Shown here piece by piece: positions 33,771 to 45,514 of a stretch of 64,000 nucleotides of DNA. The translations under genes were made by a program, and so were the position numbers. Under the pieces are notes generated by a model that saw nothing but the letters and a program-made list of their open reading frames with translations, had not been told where the DNA came from and searched no databases. Origin of the DNA: Streptomyces sp. NBC_01224 (GTDB lineage Bacteria > Actinomycetota > Actinomycetes > Streptomycetales > Streptomycetaceae). The first letter of the stretch is position 1. The number at the start of each line of letters is the position of its first letter. Location: positions 8,613,001-8,677,000 of the forward strand of contig NZ_CP108529.1 in NCBI RefSeq assembly GCF_036002945.1, given 5' to 3'.

Positions 33771-34124
33771 GCTCCTTTGGGCTGGGGCGGCTTGGGAAGA
33801 TCACCCGCACAACAGAGCTTCGTTGCGTGCGTCGCGCGCCCACCGGACATCGTCGCACTGCTGCGCACCTACAAGATCGCCCCGACTTTGAAATCGCCCT
33901 GGGGTCGGCATGCGGCACCAGGAGATTTGCGGTACTCCTCGAACGAGAAGAAGCCGATGTCGGCGCGTCGGCGCGGATGCTCACACCATCGCTTGCCTCT
34001 CACCCTCGTCCGGCTGGTTACAGACAACGGCACAGGGACGCGGCGGGCCGGGCATGCAGACACGCTTGTGGTCATTCCAACCATTACGAGGCTGTACGAG
34101 ACTTACGAGACGGAGGCAGTCGCC
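33771..34124. other. Region between the IS remnant and the USP gene
   Basis: 354 bases. Only shadow frames; no GGGnCC pair upstream of the following USP, unlike the USP at 17965. Confidence 0.45.
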
Positions 34125-35000
34125 ATGGAGCCAGTCGTCACCGTGGGCCTCGACGGCTCACCCGAGAGCCTTGCTGCTGCCCGGTGGGCCGCCGACGAAG
34201 CCGAGCGGCGCAAGCTCACGCTGCGTCTGCTGCACGCGTGGCCTCTGCTGGTGCCGGAACCGACCCGCGTTCCTGCGGAGATGGATCAGAACTACTGGGC
34301 GAGGCGGATCGTGCACAAGGCACGGGCGGAGCTCCAGGCGCGTCACCCGGGCCTTCCCATTGTCGGCAACCTGGTTGCCGACGACGCCCAGCACGCGCTG
34401 CTGCGAGCGGCATCGGAGTCCGAGATGATCGTGCTCGGTTCGCGCGGACTGGTGCCCGTCGAGAGCTATTTTCTCGGAGACATCAGCATGCCCGTCGTGG
34501 CACGGGCCGACGGGCCGGTGGTCCTGGTACGCGCCGGAACGAGCGTGCCGGGGCCACAACCCGCTCCAGCTGTGGAAGGCGGCGTCGTGGTGGCACTGAA
34601 ACTGCACGGCTCCAGCGACGACCTGCTCGAATTCGCCTTCGGTACCGCCGCAGCGCGAGGCGTGCCTCTTCGAGCCGTCCATGGCCAAAGCCTGCCGCTG
34701 GCCGCATACGCACCCTGGGGCGTGGATCACGACGTGACGGAAGAAATCACCCGGGACGCGCAGAAGCACCTCAACCAGATCCTCCGCCCCTGGCGTGACA
34801 AGTTCCCGCTCGTGGAGGTGAGCGACAGCATCGTTCTCGAAAGTCCCGCCAAGGCTGTCGTACGGGCCGTCCATGGCGCCGCCCTGCTGGTTGTCGGCCG
34901 ACGCAAGCACCGTCCCGCCCCTGCATCACACCTGGGCCCAGTCGCCCAAGCCGCCATTCATCACGCGCGCTGCCCTGTCGCCGTCGTCCCCCATGCCTGA
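34125..35000 (+). CDS. Two-domain universal stress protein
   Basis: 291 residues from ATG 34125 (GGAGGCAGTCGCC). Domain 1: VVTVGLDGSPESLAAARWAA to EMIVLGSRGLVPVESYFLGD and DGPVVLVRAG; domain 2: VVVALKLHGSSDDLLEFAFG to ALLVVGRRKHRPAPASHLGP and HHARCPVAVVPHA. Each has the UspA alpha/beta order; ATP-loop residues are partly degenerate in domain 1 (LGSRGLVPVESYFLG) and domain 2. The frame is open 134 codons upstream, but that part is not protein-like. Cytosolic. Monocistronic. Confidence 0.92.
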   Translation: MEPVVTVGLDGSPESLAAARWAADEAERRKLTLRLLHAWPLLVPEPTRVPAEMDQNYWARRIVHKARAELQARHPGLPIVGNLVADDAQHALLRAASESEMIVLGSRGLVPVESYFLGDISMPVVARADGPVVLVRAGTSVPGPQPAPAVEGGVVVALKLHGSSDDLLEFAFGTAAARGVPLRAVHGQSLPLAAYAPWGVDHDVTEEITRDAQKHLNQILRPWRDKFPLVEVSDSIVLESPAKAVVRAVHGAALLVVGRRKHRPAPASHLGPVAQAAIHHARCPVAVVPHA

Positions 35001-35422
35001 TCCGAGCAATCGTACGGAGCCGATCACTCGGTACAGAACGCCGACGTGTCCGTGTTCCCCGGTGGCGTCGGTGTGTCGCCTCTCCCGCGCGCAGAGGCGT
35101 GCCGGGGCGCGCGCACTGCTGTGGCGGCGCGTCGCGGCACTCGCCTACCAGTCACTGCCCTCGTACGCCCATGAGCTCTACGGCAGACCCGTGGCACCTG
35201 TGCGCACCGTCGACCGGCGTCTGCGCACAGGCAGGAACCGCCCCGCGCTGCATTCCCTCCCGGCTCCGCTGGCAACTCCCGCCCGGTCACATTCTGAACG
35301 CGATGGCCCGACTCGGTCCCGGCAGCCGCCCCAGCCCGTACAAACTGCGCAGCCGGGCCGCCATACTGGACGGGCCGGGGAGGGCACAGGAGTAGGCGAA
35401 GCGACGGGGGCGACAGCAGGCG
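35001..35422. other. Spacer before the Ser/Thr kinase gene
   Basis: 422 bases. The open frames here are Arg/Pro/Ala-rich and unsupported. Presumably carries the kinase promoter. Confidence 0.45.
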
Positions 35423-37666
<2,244 letters not shown>

Positions 37667-37718
37667 GCGGACACCACAGCCTCTGGTCAGGTGCGATCGT
37701 CCCGTGCTACGAAGGGTC

Positions 37719-39263
37719 ATGCCCGCACCCGACAGCTATGACGCTGTGATCGTGGGCGGCGGCCACAACGGTCTGGTCGCCGCCGCCTACCTCGCCCGCG
37801 CCGGACAGTCCGTCCTGGTCCTGGAACGCCTCGCCACCACCGGCGGAGCGGCCGTTTCGACCCGCCCCTTCGACGGGGTCGACGCCCGACTGTCGCGCTA
37901 CTCGTACCTCGTGTCCCTGCTGCCACAGAAGATCGTCCGCGATCTCGGCCTGGAATTCGCCGTACGCAAGCGGACCGTCTCCTCATACACCCCGACCGTG
38001 CGCGGCGGCCGCGCCACCGGGCTGCTCGTCGGCGGGGACCGCACCCGGGACTCCTTTGCCGCGCTCACCGGCTCGGACCGGGAGTACGAGGCGTGGCAGC
38101 ACTTCTACGGCATGACGCGACGCGTCGCCGAGCGGGCCTTTCCGACACTCACCGAACCTCTGCCGACGCGGGACGCGCTGCGCGAGCGGATCGGTGACAA
38201 GGATGCCTGGCGGACACTCTTCGAGGAGCCCATCGGTGTCGCAGTCGAGAAGAACTTCCATGACGACCTCGTACGCGGAGTCGTTCTCACCGACGCCCTG
38301 ATCGGCACCTTCGCCGACGCGCACGATCCGTCCCTGCTCCAGAACCGCTGCTTCCTCTACCACGTCATCGGCGGCGGAACCGGCGACTGGGACGTCCCGG
38401 TCGGCGGCATGGGCGCGCTCACCGACGCCCTCGCCCGTGCCGCCCGCGAGGCCGGGGCTCAGATCCGCGTACGGCACGAGGCGACCCATATCGAGACCGA
38501 CGGCACACGGGCCGAGATCACCGTCCGCTCACCCGAGGCGGAACACGTCGTCACGGCCCGCACGGTCCTGGTCAACGCCTCGCCGCAGGCGCTTGCCGCG
38601 CTCCTCGGGGACGAGCCGCCCACCCCGGCCGAGGGCGCGCAGCTGAAGGTGAACATGCTGCTCACCCGGCTGCCCCGACTGCGTGACCACTCAGTCGACC
38701 CGCGCGAGGCCTTCGCCGGCACGTTCCACATCGCCGAGGGGTACGGGCAGCTCGCCGACGCCTACCGGGACGCGGCGGCGGGCCGACTGCCCGCCGCCCC
38801 GCCGTCCGAGATCTACTGCCACTCGCTGACCGACCCGTCGATCCTCGGCCCCGACCTCGCCGCCCGCGGCTACCAGACCCTCACTCTCTTCGGCCTGCAC
38901 ACCCCCGCCCGGCTCTTCGCCGCCGACAACGCGGCGACGCGCACCGAGCTGCTGACGGCCACGCTCGCCGAACTCGACGCGCACCTGGACGAGCCGATCA
39001 CCGACTGCCTGGCACGCGACGAGAACGGCGAGCCGTGCATCGAGGCGAAGACACCGCTCGACCTCGAACAGGATCTGCGGCTGCCCGGCGGCCACATCTT
39101 CCACCGGGATCTCGCCTTCCCGTACGCCACCGAATCCACCGGCCGGTGGGGTGTGGAGACGGCGCACGCCAATGTGCTCCTGTGCGGGGCGGGCGCCGTA
39201 CGCGGTGGCGGGGTCAGCGGGGTTCCCGGCCACAACGCCGCGATGGCGGCGCTGGGCCGGTGA
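37719..39263 (+). CDS. PYROXD2/phytoene-desaturase-like FAD oxidoreductase
   Basis: 514 residues from ATG 37719 (ACGAAGGGTC; GTG 37704 is less likely). N-terminal dinucleotide fold VIVGGGHNGLVAAAYLARAG with FAD-binding VLVLERLATTGGAAVSTRPF. Middle: VGGMGALTDALARAAREAGA (the second FAD contact) and TARTVLVNASPQAL. C-terminal FAD block VLLCGAGAVRGGGVSGVPGH. The family covers phytoene desaturases/isomerases and the widespread PYROXD2 group of unclear function. There are no carotenoid genes nearby, so PYROXD2-type is the safer label. Soluble. Convergent with the CE7 gene, 9 bases apart. Confidence 0.9.
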   Translation: MPAPDSYDAVIVGGGHNGLVAAAYLARAGQSVLVLERLATTGGAAVSTRPFDGVDARLSRYSYLVSLLPQKIVRDLGLEFAVRKRTVSSYTPTVRGGRATGLLVGGDRTRDSFAALTGSDREYEAWQHFYGMTRRVAERAFPTLTEPLPTRDALRERIGDKDAWRTLFEEPIGVAVEKNFHDDLVRGVVLTDALIGTFADAHDPSLLQNRCFLYHVIGGGTGDWDVPVGGMGALTDALARAAREAGAQIRVRHEATHIETDGTRAEITVRSPEAEHVVTARTVLVNASPQALAALLGDEPPTPAEGAQLKVNMLLTRLPRLRDHSVDPREAFAGTFHIAEGYGQLADAYRDAAAGRLPAAPPSEIYCHSLTDPSILGPDLAARGYQTLTLFGLHTPARLFAADNAATRTELLTATLAELDAHLDEPITDCLARDENGEPCIEAKTPLDLEQDLRLPGGHIFHRDLAFPYATESTGRWGVETAHANVLLCGAGAVRGGGVSGVPGHNAAMAALGR

Positions 39264-39272
39264 CCTCTTGCG

Positions 39273-40247
39273 CTAGCGTCCGAACACGCCGCGCAGCGCG
39301 TCGCGTTTGCGCGGCAGGTCGTACTCCGCGCCGCCCTCGTGCCCGTTGTACGTGAACACCTCGATCTCGGCCGGACCCGCATAGCGGTGATACGCGGCGA
39401 ACACCGTGGACGACGGGCAGATCCTGTCCATCAGGCCGACCGAGAACCACGCCGGAGCGGTCGCCCGCGTCGCGAAGTTGACCCCGTCGAAGTAGGACAG
39501 GGTCTCCATCGCCTCGTCGATCCGGAAGCGGTGCCCGGACAGCCAGCGGGCGATCTCCGCGTACGGTCCGGCGTCCGTGATCTGCGAGGCGCGCCGGTAG
39601 TGGCAGAGGAACGGCACATCGGCGACCGCGGCCGCGATGTCGTCCCGCAGCCCGGCGACGGCCAGCGCCAGCCCGCCGCCCTGGCTGCCCCCGAGCACCG
39701 CGACCCGGGACGCGTCCACCGCCTCATGGGCCTTCGCCGCGTCCACCGCCCGCACCGCGTCCGTGATGAGCCGCCGGTAGTAGTGGCGGTACGGGTCCTC
39801 GATGCCGCGGGTCAGGAAGCCGGGGGAGGACGAGCCGTGCCCGTCCGGACCGATGTCAGGGGTGTCCGCGGTGTTCTTGCCGCCGCCGCCCTGGCCCCGG
39901 TTGTCCATGACCAGATGCGCGTAACCGAGTGCGCTCCAGGTCAGCCAGGAGTACGGAATGCCCCGGCCGCCGTTGTAGCCGATGTACTGCACCACGGCGG
40001 GCAGCGGCCCGGAGCGCACCTTCGGCAGCATCAGCCATGCCTTCACGGGCTGCCCGCCCCAGCCGCGGAACGTCACATCGAGCACATCGACGGTCGCGAA
40101 GCCGGCGTCGTACGGGACGAACTCGGCGGCCAAGGGGTGGCGGGCCGTTTCGGTGAGCGTCTTCTCCCAGAAGGCGTCGAAGTCGGCCGGCTCCTCCGGT
40201 TCCGGCCGGTAGTCGCGCAGCCGGTCCAGATCCATGTCGAACAGCAA
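39273..40247 (-). CDS. CE7 acetyl xylan esterase / cephalosporin-C deacetylase type
   Basis: 324 residues, last gene of the polysaccharide operon. Alpha/beta hydrolase removing acetyl groups from short sugar chains. N-terminal EPADFDAFWEKTLTETARHP, VVQYIGYNGGRG, the family pair MDNRGQGGG (RGQ), nucleophile Ser188 in VAVLGGSQGGGLAL, Asp near 273 in SVGLMDRICPSS, His near 304 in VFTYNGHEGG. No signal peptide: cytosolic, so it probably deacetylates imported oligosaccharides. It starts 4 bases beyond the PL8 stop, so the two are cotranscribed. Confidence 0.93.
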   Translation of the reverse strand: MLFDMDLDRLRDYRPEPEEPADFDAFWEKTLTETARHPLAAEFVPYDAGFATVDVLDVTFRGWGGQPVKAWLMLPKVRSGPLPAVVQYIGYNGGRGIPYSWLTWSALGYAHLVMDNRGQGGGGKNTADTPDIGPDGHGSSSPGFLTRGIEDPYRHYYRRLITDAVRAVDAAKAHEAVDASRVAVLGGSQGGGLALAVAGLRDDIAAAVADVPFLCHYRRASQITDAGPYAEIARWLSGHRFRIDEAMETLSYFDGVNFATRATAPAWFSVGLMDRICPSSTVFAAYHRYAGPAEIEVFTYNGHEGGAEYDLPRKRDALRGVFGR

Positions 40248-40251
40248 GGGT

Positions 40252-42675
40252 CTAGCTCCTCTTCAGGGTGAGGTTGAGGGTTGCACCGTGGCGTTCAGCG
40301 GTCTCGGCGGTGATCCGGATGCCGTTGCCGGTGGGTGCGGCGCTGACACCCGGATCGGCGGAGACGACGGTCAGACCGCGTTGCGCCAGGTCCAGGACCA
40401 CCGAGGACCGCAGCTGCGTCGGATCGGACAGTGACACCTTCACCGTCTTTCCGACCGGCCGTACGAGCACCGAGGCGGGACCGTCCGATGCCAGGTTCTG
40501 CGCGGTGCCCGCGGTCCAGAAGTTCGCGGCGACCAGTCCGTCCGCGCAGCGGCGTACCGCATGCACGGCGGTGGAGCGGGCGATCAGCTTCACCGGAGGC
40601 GCGGACGACCACTGCTTCGTACGCTCGGCGGAGGCCGCCGGGGCCTGCAGCCAGAAGTAGCCCGCCCCGCTCGGCGCGGTGCCGTGGTCCTGCCACAGCG
40701 TCAGATACGGGCGGGTGACCGGGGTGTCCGTGCCGTACTTGAGGTTGATCTCGCGCCAGGTCGCGGTGCGGTCCTCGCGCAGGCCGTGGAGCGTGGCGGG
40801 CTCGGGGAAGACGTAGCCGCCGGTCCCGGCGACATGCAGCCACCGCACCTGGTCGAGCTCTGCCGACCAGCCGGCGTCCGTGGGCGCGGCAGTGCCGTTG
40901 ACGAGCAGGGCTGCCTTCGGGTCGCGGAGCTTCCGGTTCTCCACGACCGTCTCGGCCGTGCCCGCGTCGGAGGTGATGCCCGAGCCGACGCAGGCGACCA
41001 CATCGTCCAGGCAGAACCAGCTCTTCAGCCCGTGCAGCGAACTTCCGTACGCCCACAGCTCCATGCCGTACGCACCGAGCGTCGTCCCGGGCAGTGCGGT
41101 GCCGCCCGCCCAGTCGGCCGTGCTGGTGGTGCGCTGCCCCACCGCGTCCGCGGGCCGGCCGGCGATGACGGTGGTACCGGGCAGCCGGGTCGGGTCGACG
41201 GTCGGCCAGTAGTCCTCGCTGTAGTGCCCGAGATCGTCGGTGTAGAGCAGGGCCATGCCGTCGGAGAGGTGCCAGGCGTGCAGATTCTCGTTCTGGATCG
41301 ACTCGTAGTTGTAGATCCGGGACGAGTACGCGGAGATGCCCAGCGCGAAGGACGGCCGGTGGTGGGCCGCCTTGTCCATCCGCGGGTGCTGCTTGTGCGC
41401 GATCAGCGGACCACGCGCGGGGACCGGGGAAGCGATGACCTGCCGGGCGGCGACGAGCGAGGCGAGGTCGGTGACGGCCAGGAAGTCCCGGTAGGTGTCC
41501 TCGGCGATCCACTGCTTGACCAGGGCGGTGAACCGGTCGGCCGTCTCGCCGGGGAAGCTCGGGATCAGTCGCACCACCGCTTCGATGACCGTCTGCGCCG
41601 AGACATGGCCCTGCTTGCTGGGGCGGGCGATCTCGCGCCCGCACACCGATGCCATCACATCGCCGCGCGCCAACAGCGGGTCGAAGCCGTCGTCGACCCA
41701 GCTGCGGACGTTGTCGAGATCGGGGTCGGTGACCGTCCACGCCGTCCCCGCGAGGAGGTTCAGCAGCCGGGAGAGGTTGTTCAGCAGCTCCTTGCCGTAC
41801 CCCCCGTTGTACGGGTGCTTGTAGTGCTGGAGGAACGAACCGTCGGAGTAGAAGCCCTCGCCGGTACCCTCCGCCGCCGCGCCCTCGTCGTTGAAGGCGA
41901 GGACACTGTTGGCACCCGAACCCTCGACGTCCGAGAGAGCGTCACGGACCCGGGCCAGATCGTCACCGTTGTCGCTGAGCACGGCGTTGACGGCGACGAC
42001 GGTGGAGATCCACACCCGGTTGGCGCCGGTCGCGATCTGCCGGTCGGCCCGCCAGAGGTTCGGGTCGGGCGTGTAGTGCCGTACGGCGGTGTTGATCCGG
42101 CCCAGCCGCTCCGTGCCGAGCGCGTCGTACAGCAGCACGGACGCGTCGTTGAGGGCGAGCGCGGAGCCGATCTCCCAGTCCCAGTCGTTGTCGAACCGGG
42201 TGTGTCCGGGGCCGTACCGGTTCGTCAGCATCCAGTCGATGCCGGCCAGCAGCAGATCGCGCAGCGCGGTGTCACCGTACTGAGGGGTGCCGGGCACGGC
42301 CCACGCGGTCGCGACCGTGGCGAGCCGCTTGAACGATGTCGTGACGTGGTTGGAGAGCGTGATGCTGGTCAGATCGGGGAACAGCCCGTCGGTACGGGTC
42401 GGGTCGAGGCCCTTCACCGAGGTGGTGGCGGCCTTGCCGATCCTGGCCACGGCTGCGGAGATCTGAGGGTCCGTCAGGTCGAGCCCCGGGCCGCCGGTGA
42501 GCAGGGTGTGCCAGCGGGTGCGCAGCGAGGCGGCGTCATCGACGACGGCGTCCCCGGCCGCCGCGTGCGCGGGAGCCGCGGTGAGCGTGAGCGGCAGGGC
42601 GGCGGCTGCGCCGAGCACCGCCGCCCCGGCGAGAACGGTGCGCCGGGTGGCGCCCGGAGTGGTGCGTGGGTTCAT
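40252..42675 (-). CDS. Secreted PL8 polysaccharide lyase
   Basis: 807 residues from ATG 42675 (GTGAGGGCCGCATC upstream). Tat-like signal NPRTTPGATRRTVLAGAAVL with the ANA-type cleavage region PAHAAAGD. Alpha/alpha-toroid then beta-sandwich, as in hyaluronate, chondroitin AC, xanthan and related lyases. Catalytic landmarks: NDWDWEIGSALALNDASVLL (Asn), GFYSDGSFLQHYKHPYNGGY (His and Tyr), SSRIYNYESIQNENLHAWHL. Cleaves uronic-acid polymers by beta-elimination outside the cell. The exact polymer cannot be decided from motifs; xanthan or an acetylated glycosaminoglycan-like polymer would match the two esterases. Confidence 0.92.
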   Translation of the reverse strand: MNPRTTPGATRRTVLAGAAVLGAAAALPLTLTAAPAHAAAGDAVVDDAASLRTRWHTLLTGGPGLDLTDPQISAAVARIGKAATTSVKGLDPTRTDGLFPDLTSITLSNHVTTSFKRLATVATAWAVPGTPQYGDTALRDLLLAGIDWMLTNRYGPGHTRFDNDWDWEIGSALALNDASVLLYDALGTERLGRINTAVRHYTPDPNLWRADRQIATGANRVWISTVVAVNAVLSDNGDDLARVRDALSDVEGSGANSVLAFNDEGAAAEGTGEGFYSDGSFLQHYKHPYNGGYGKELLNNLSRLLNLLAGTAWTVTDPDLDNVRSWVDDGFDPLLARGDVMASVCGREIARPSKQGHVSAQTVIEAVVRLIPSFPGETADRFTALVKQWIAEDTYRDFLAVTDLASLVAARQVIASPVPARGPLIAHKQHPRMDKAAHHRPSFALGISAYSSRIYNYESIQNENLHAWHLSDGMALLYTDDLGHYSEDYWPTVDPTRLPGTTVIAGRPADAVGQRTTSTADWAGGTALPGTTLGAYGMELWAYGSSLHGLKSWFCLDDVVACVGSGITSDAGTAETVVENRKLRDPKAALLVNGTAAPTDAGWSAELDQVRWLHVAGTGGYVFPEPATLHGLREDRTATWREINLKYGTDTPVTRPYLTLWQDHGTAPSGAGYFWLQAPAASAERTKQWSSAPPVKLIARSTAVHAVRRCADGLVAANFWTAGTAQNLASDGPASVLVRPVGKTVKVSLSDPTQLRSSVVLDLAQRGLTVVSADPGVSAAPTGNGIRITAETAERHGATLNLTLKRS

Positions 42676-42685
42676 GATGCGGCCC

Positions 42686-43837
42686 TCACTGAAGGTGTCG
42701 GCGGTCGACGGCCGCGGCCAGCGCGGCATGACCGGCGGGGTTGGGGTGCAGTCCGTCGCCGCTGTCGTACGCGGGCAGCATCCGCGACGGTTGTTCCGGG
42801 TCGCGCAGTGCCGCGTCGAAGTCGGCGACGGCGTCGAAGACCCGGCCGGTCCGTACGGCCGCGTTGACCTGCTGCCGTACCGCTTCCAGCTCCGGCGTCC
42901 AGCGGGTCCAGCCCCCGAACGGGGTGATGGTCGCGCCGACCACCCGCAGCCCGGCGTTACGGGCGCGAAGCACCAGCTGTCGGTACCCGGCAAGGACCCG
43001 CGCCGGATCGGTCTGGCTCGGCGGCTGCTGGAGGTCGTTGACGCCGAGATGGACGAGTACGGTCCGCAGCCCCGGAAGCGACAGCACATCGCGGTCGAAG
43101 CGCGCCTGTCCGCTCGGCCCGAACCGGGCGTCGTCCAGCAGCACCCGGTTGCCGCTGATGCCGAGATTGGCGACAGCCGCACCGGGAAGGCGCCTGGCCA
43201 GTTGGTCGGGCCAGCGCAGATCGGCGTCGTCGGGTGTGCCGACGCCCTCCGCTATGGAGTCGCCGAGCACCGCGATCACCGGCCCGTGCGCACCCGTCAC
43301 CTCGACACCCGTCAGCAGGAACACCGATGTGGTGCGCACGCCGTCGACGGTGTGCGAGGCATGGGTGTTGCGGTGGAAGGACAGCGGCCCGGTGGGGCCG
43401 GGGAGTCGGGTCTCCACCGTCAGAGCCGCCCCTTCGGCGGTACGCAGACCGGCGACCGGGTCACTGGTCAGCGAGGCACCCGCGGCGATCCACGCCTGCG
43501 CTCGCCCGCCGAACGTCACCGGCCGGCCGGCCGCCGTCACAGGGCCGATCAGGACCGGAACCGTGCCGAAGGCGTGCCCGTAGCGCAGCCGGACCGTTCC
43601 ACCCGCCGACAGCCGTACGTCGGCGGTGAACGTGCCGTCGGTCAGCCCGGCGCTCGCCACCGCGTCGGTGGCGGTCGGCGCGGTCTGCGCGGTCGCCCAG
43701 GACGTCGTCCAGCGCGACCGGCCCATGCCACTGTTCGACGCCACGGCGGCCTGCGCCCCCGGCGCCGTCGCGGCGACCGCCGCCAGCCCGGCCGCCGCCG
43801 TCAGTACCCCGCGTCTCGCGGGTCCCCGCCCGCTCAC
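42686..43837 (-). CDS. Secreted SGNH/GDSL esterase
   Basis: 383 residues from GTG 43837, which overlaps the stop of the upstream gene (GTGA), a translational-coupling arrangement. Signal peptide PARRGVLTAAAGLAAVAATA with twin Arg. Beta-sandwich-like N-terminal part (about 40-190), then the SGNH domain: block I VIAVLGDSIAEGVG (Ser), block II NLGISGNRVLLDD (Gly), block III LVHLGVNDLQQP (Asn), block V YDSGDGLHPNPAGHAALAAA (Asp and His). Likely removes acetyl groups from extracellular polysaccharide so that the lyases can act. Confidence 0.93.
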   Translation of the reverse strand: MSGRGPARRGVLTAAAGLAAVAATAPGAQAAVASNSGMGRSRWTTSWATAQTAPTATDAVASAGLTDGTFTADVRLSAGGTVRLRYGHAFGTVPVLIGPVTAAGRPVTFGGRAQAWIAAGASLTSDPVAGLRTAEGAALTVETRLPGPTGPLSFHRNTHASHTVDGVRTTSVFLLTGVEVTGAHGPVIAVLGDSIAEGVGTPDDADLRWPDQLARRLPGAAVANLGISGNRVLLDDARFGPSGQARFDRDVLSLPGLRTVLVHLGVNDLQQPPSQTDPARVLAGYRQLVLRARNAGLRVVGATITPFGGWTRWTPELEAVRQQVNAAVRTGRVFDAVADFDAALRDPEQPSRMLPAYDSGDGLHPNPAGHAALAAAVDRRHLQ

Positions 43838-44913
43838 TGGGGGCACGCACCGGTCGGCGTGTACTCGCTGCCGTAGGTGCCGACCGCGTCGCCACCGGTG
43901 TTGCCGCTCATCGTGTTGGTGCACACCGGACCCTGCGGGGTGCGCATGAACTTGATGCCGCCGCCCGCGTTACCGGTGATGGTGTTGCCGTAGACACTGG
44001 TGTCGATGCCGTCGGTCGCGGTGTCGCCGCCGAGCCGGATGCCCGCGCCGACGTTGTCGTGAATGGTGTTGTAGCGGAGGATGTTGCCGCTGCCGCGCGC
44101 GTCCAGCCCACCGGAGCTGGAGTCCTTCTGACCGCTGCAGTCGTTGTACTCGACGTAGTTGTTGGTCGAGTTCTCCTTCACATCGACGCACTCATTGCCC
44201 TGGGTGGCGATGGTGTTGTGGTGGATGCGGTTGTTCCTGCTGATGTCGGGGGCCGCGTCCGGGGCGCCGTTCGCCCCCTGCTGCTCGGGGGCCGTGCCGA
44301 GGTAGATGCCCTCGCCGTTCTTGCCGCCGCCGCCGAACTTGAAGTCATTGACCCCGCAGTCGCTGATCGTGTTGTCGGAGATGTCGGCGCCGGTCACCAG
44401 ATAGCGCACCCGCAGGCATTCGTCGGCGGCGTTCTTCAGTGTCATTCCGGTGATCCGCAGACCGCCCACACCATTGCCGGGAGTTGTGCTCATGACATAG
44501 ATGAGTTTGAGGCGGTACCCCGACACATCGGTCGACGATCCGTGCAGCCCGTCCACGGTGAAACCGCTGAGTGTCGTCGAGTCGTGCTGCACCTGAATGA
44601 TCCGGGCGTCGCCGGCCCCCTTCACCACGGCGTTCGACGGGCCGGTGATGGTGATTCCGGCGCGCTTGGTCACGACGTCCTGCTTGTACGTGCCGGCGGC
44701 GAGATTCACGACCGAGCCCGTCGGTGCCAGGTCGACCGCTCTCTGGATCGTGGCGAGCGGGGCGCTCGCCGACGTACCGGCGTCGGAGTCGCTGCCGGAC
44801 GGCGACACGTAGTACGCGGTGGCGGCTTCGGCGGCCACGGACGTCGGGGGGAAGACGAGCGGGGCGCCCGCGGCGAGCGCGGCGACGAGAGTGGTGCGTA
44901 GTACACGGCTCAT
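43834..44913 (-). CDS. Secreted right-handed beta-helix (pectate-lyase-like) protein
   Basis: 359 residues from ATG 44913 (AGGAGGCACACCCC); the start overlaps the upstream stop (ATGA). Sec signal: MSRVLRTTLVAALAAGAPLV. The mature part opens with TAYYVSPSGSDSDAGTSASA and PLATIQRAVDLAPTGSVVNL, the DUF1565-like start, then parallel beta-helix rungs with Asn ladders (ADISDNTISDCG, NNRIHHNTIATQGNECVDVK, ILRYNTIHDNVGAGIRLGGD). This is the architecture of PL1/PL6/PL9-type lyases and some epimerases; no diagnostic catalytic Arg/Lys set could be assigned. Confidence 0.88.
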   Translation of the reverse strand: MSRVLRTTLVAALAAGAPLVFPPTSVAAEAATAYYVSPSGSDSDAGTSASAPLATIQRAVDLAPTGSVVNLAAGTYKQDVVTKRAGITITGPSNAVVKGAGDARIIQVQHDSTTLSGFTVDGLHGSSTDVSGYRLKLIYVMSTTPGNGVGGLRITGMTLKNAADECLRVRYLVTGADISDNTISDCGVNDFKFGGGGKNGEGIYLGTAPEQQGANGAPDAAPDISRNNRIHHNTIATQGNECVDVKENSTNNYVEYNDCSGQKDSSSGGLDARGSGNILRYNTIHDNVGAGIRLGGDTATDGIDTSVYGNTITGNAGGGIKFMRTPQGPVCTNTMSGNTGGDAVGTYGSEYTPTGACPQ

Positions 44914-45512
44914 GGGGTGTGCCTCCTGGGGTCTGCGAAGGACAGAGCGAGTAGTACGGGGATGCTGGGGCCGAGGAGCAGGGGCCCCAGCGGTACGACG
45001 AGGGAGAGCAACGCGGCGGAGATCACCGCGCCGAGCAGTGCGGTGCCACGGGCCGCGGACCCGAAGCCGAGGGCCAGCGCACCGCGCGACCAGGTGCGGA
45101 CCGTCCCGTGCGGTGACCGGCCCGCTTCGGCCGCGAGCGCAACATGATGGACGACCAGAGCGGCCGCGATGCCCACCTGCGCGGCGAGGAGTACGAACGT
45201 CCACGGCTCCGGACGGCCCAGTAGATAGACGATGTTGGCGCTCAGGACGATCCCTGCCGCGGTGGACGCCAGACAGTGGCGCCACAGGGCCTGCCAGTAC
45301 TTCGGGAAGGCGCTGAACGCGTTGGTGAAGCAACGGCTGTCACCCTCCGCCCGCCACCGCTGCAGGGCGTGCCCCATTGCGGCGAGCGCGGGCAGCCAGG
45401 TCACGACACCGAGCGACAGCACGGCGAACGCGGCCCCGGCGGCGGCCGGGTAGGCCACGAACTCCAGCCGCCGCAGCAGTGTCGGCCAGCCGGACGAGAG
45501 GGTTGCCTGCAT
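44910..45512 (-). CDS. DUF624 (YesL-like) membrane protein
   Basis: 200 residues from ATG 45512, coupled to both neighbours by stop/start overlap. About five hydrophobic segments: FVAYPAAAGAAFAVLSLGVV, GIVLSANIVYLLG, TFVLLAAQVGIAAALVVHHV, GTALLGAVISAALLSLVVPL, and a C-terminal LGPSIPVLLALSFADP. Family landmark CFTNAFSAFPKYWQALWRH near 62-80. Bacillus YesL belongs to the rhamnogalacturonan operon yesLMNOPQ...; DUF624 genes recur next to sugar ABC transporters, with unknown biochemical role. Confidence 0.85.
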   Translation of the reverse strand: MQATLSSGWPTLLRRLEFVAYPAAAGAAFAVLSLGVVTWLPALAAMGHALQRWRAEGDSRCFTNAFSAFPKYWQALWRHCLASTAAGIVLSANIVYLLGRPEPWTFVLLAAQVGIAAALVVHHVALAAEAGRSPHGTVRTWSRGALALGFGSAARGTALLGAVISAALLSLVVPLGPLLLGPSIPVLLALSFADPRRHTP

Positions 45513-45514
45513 GA

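Noticed and set aside
33900..34124. Possible GGGnCC box upstream of the second USP (GGGACGCGGCGGGCC near 34036)
   Set aside because: Only partial symmetry and no partner site 20 bp away.
40561..42867. 768-codon plus-strand frame opposite the PL8 gene
   Set aside because: Shadow frame; the minus strand has the PL8 catalytic motifs and signal peptide.
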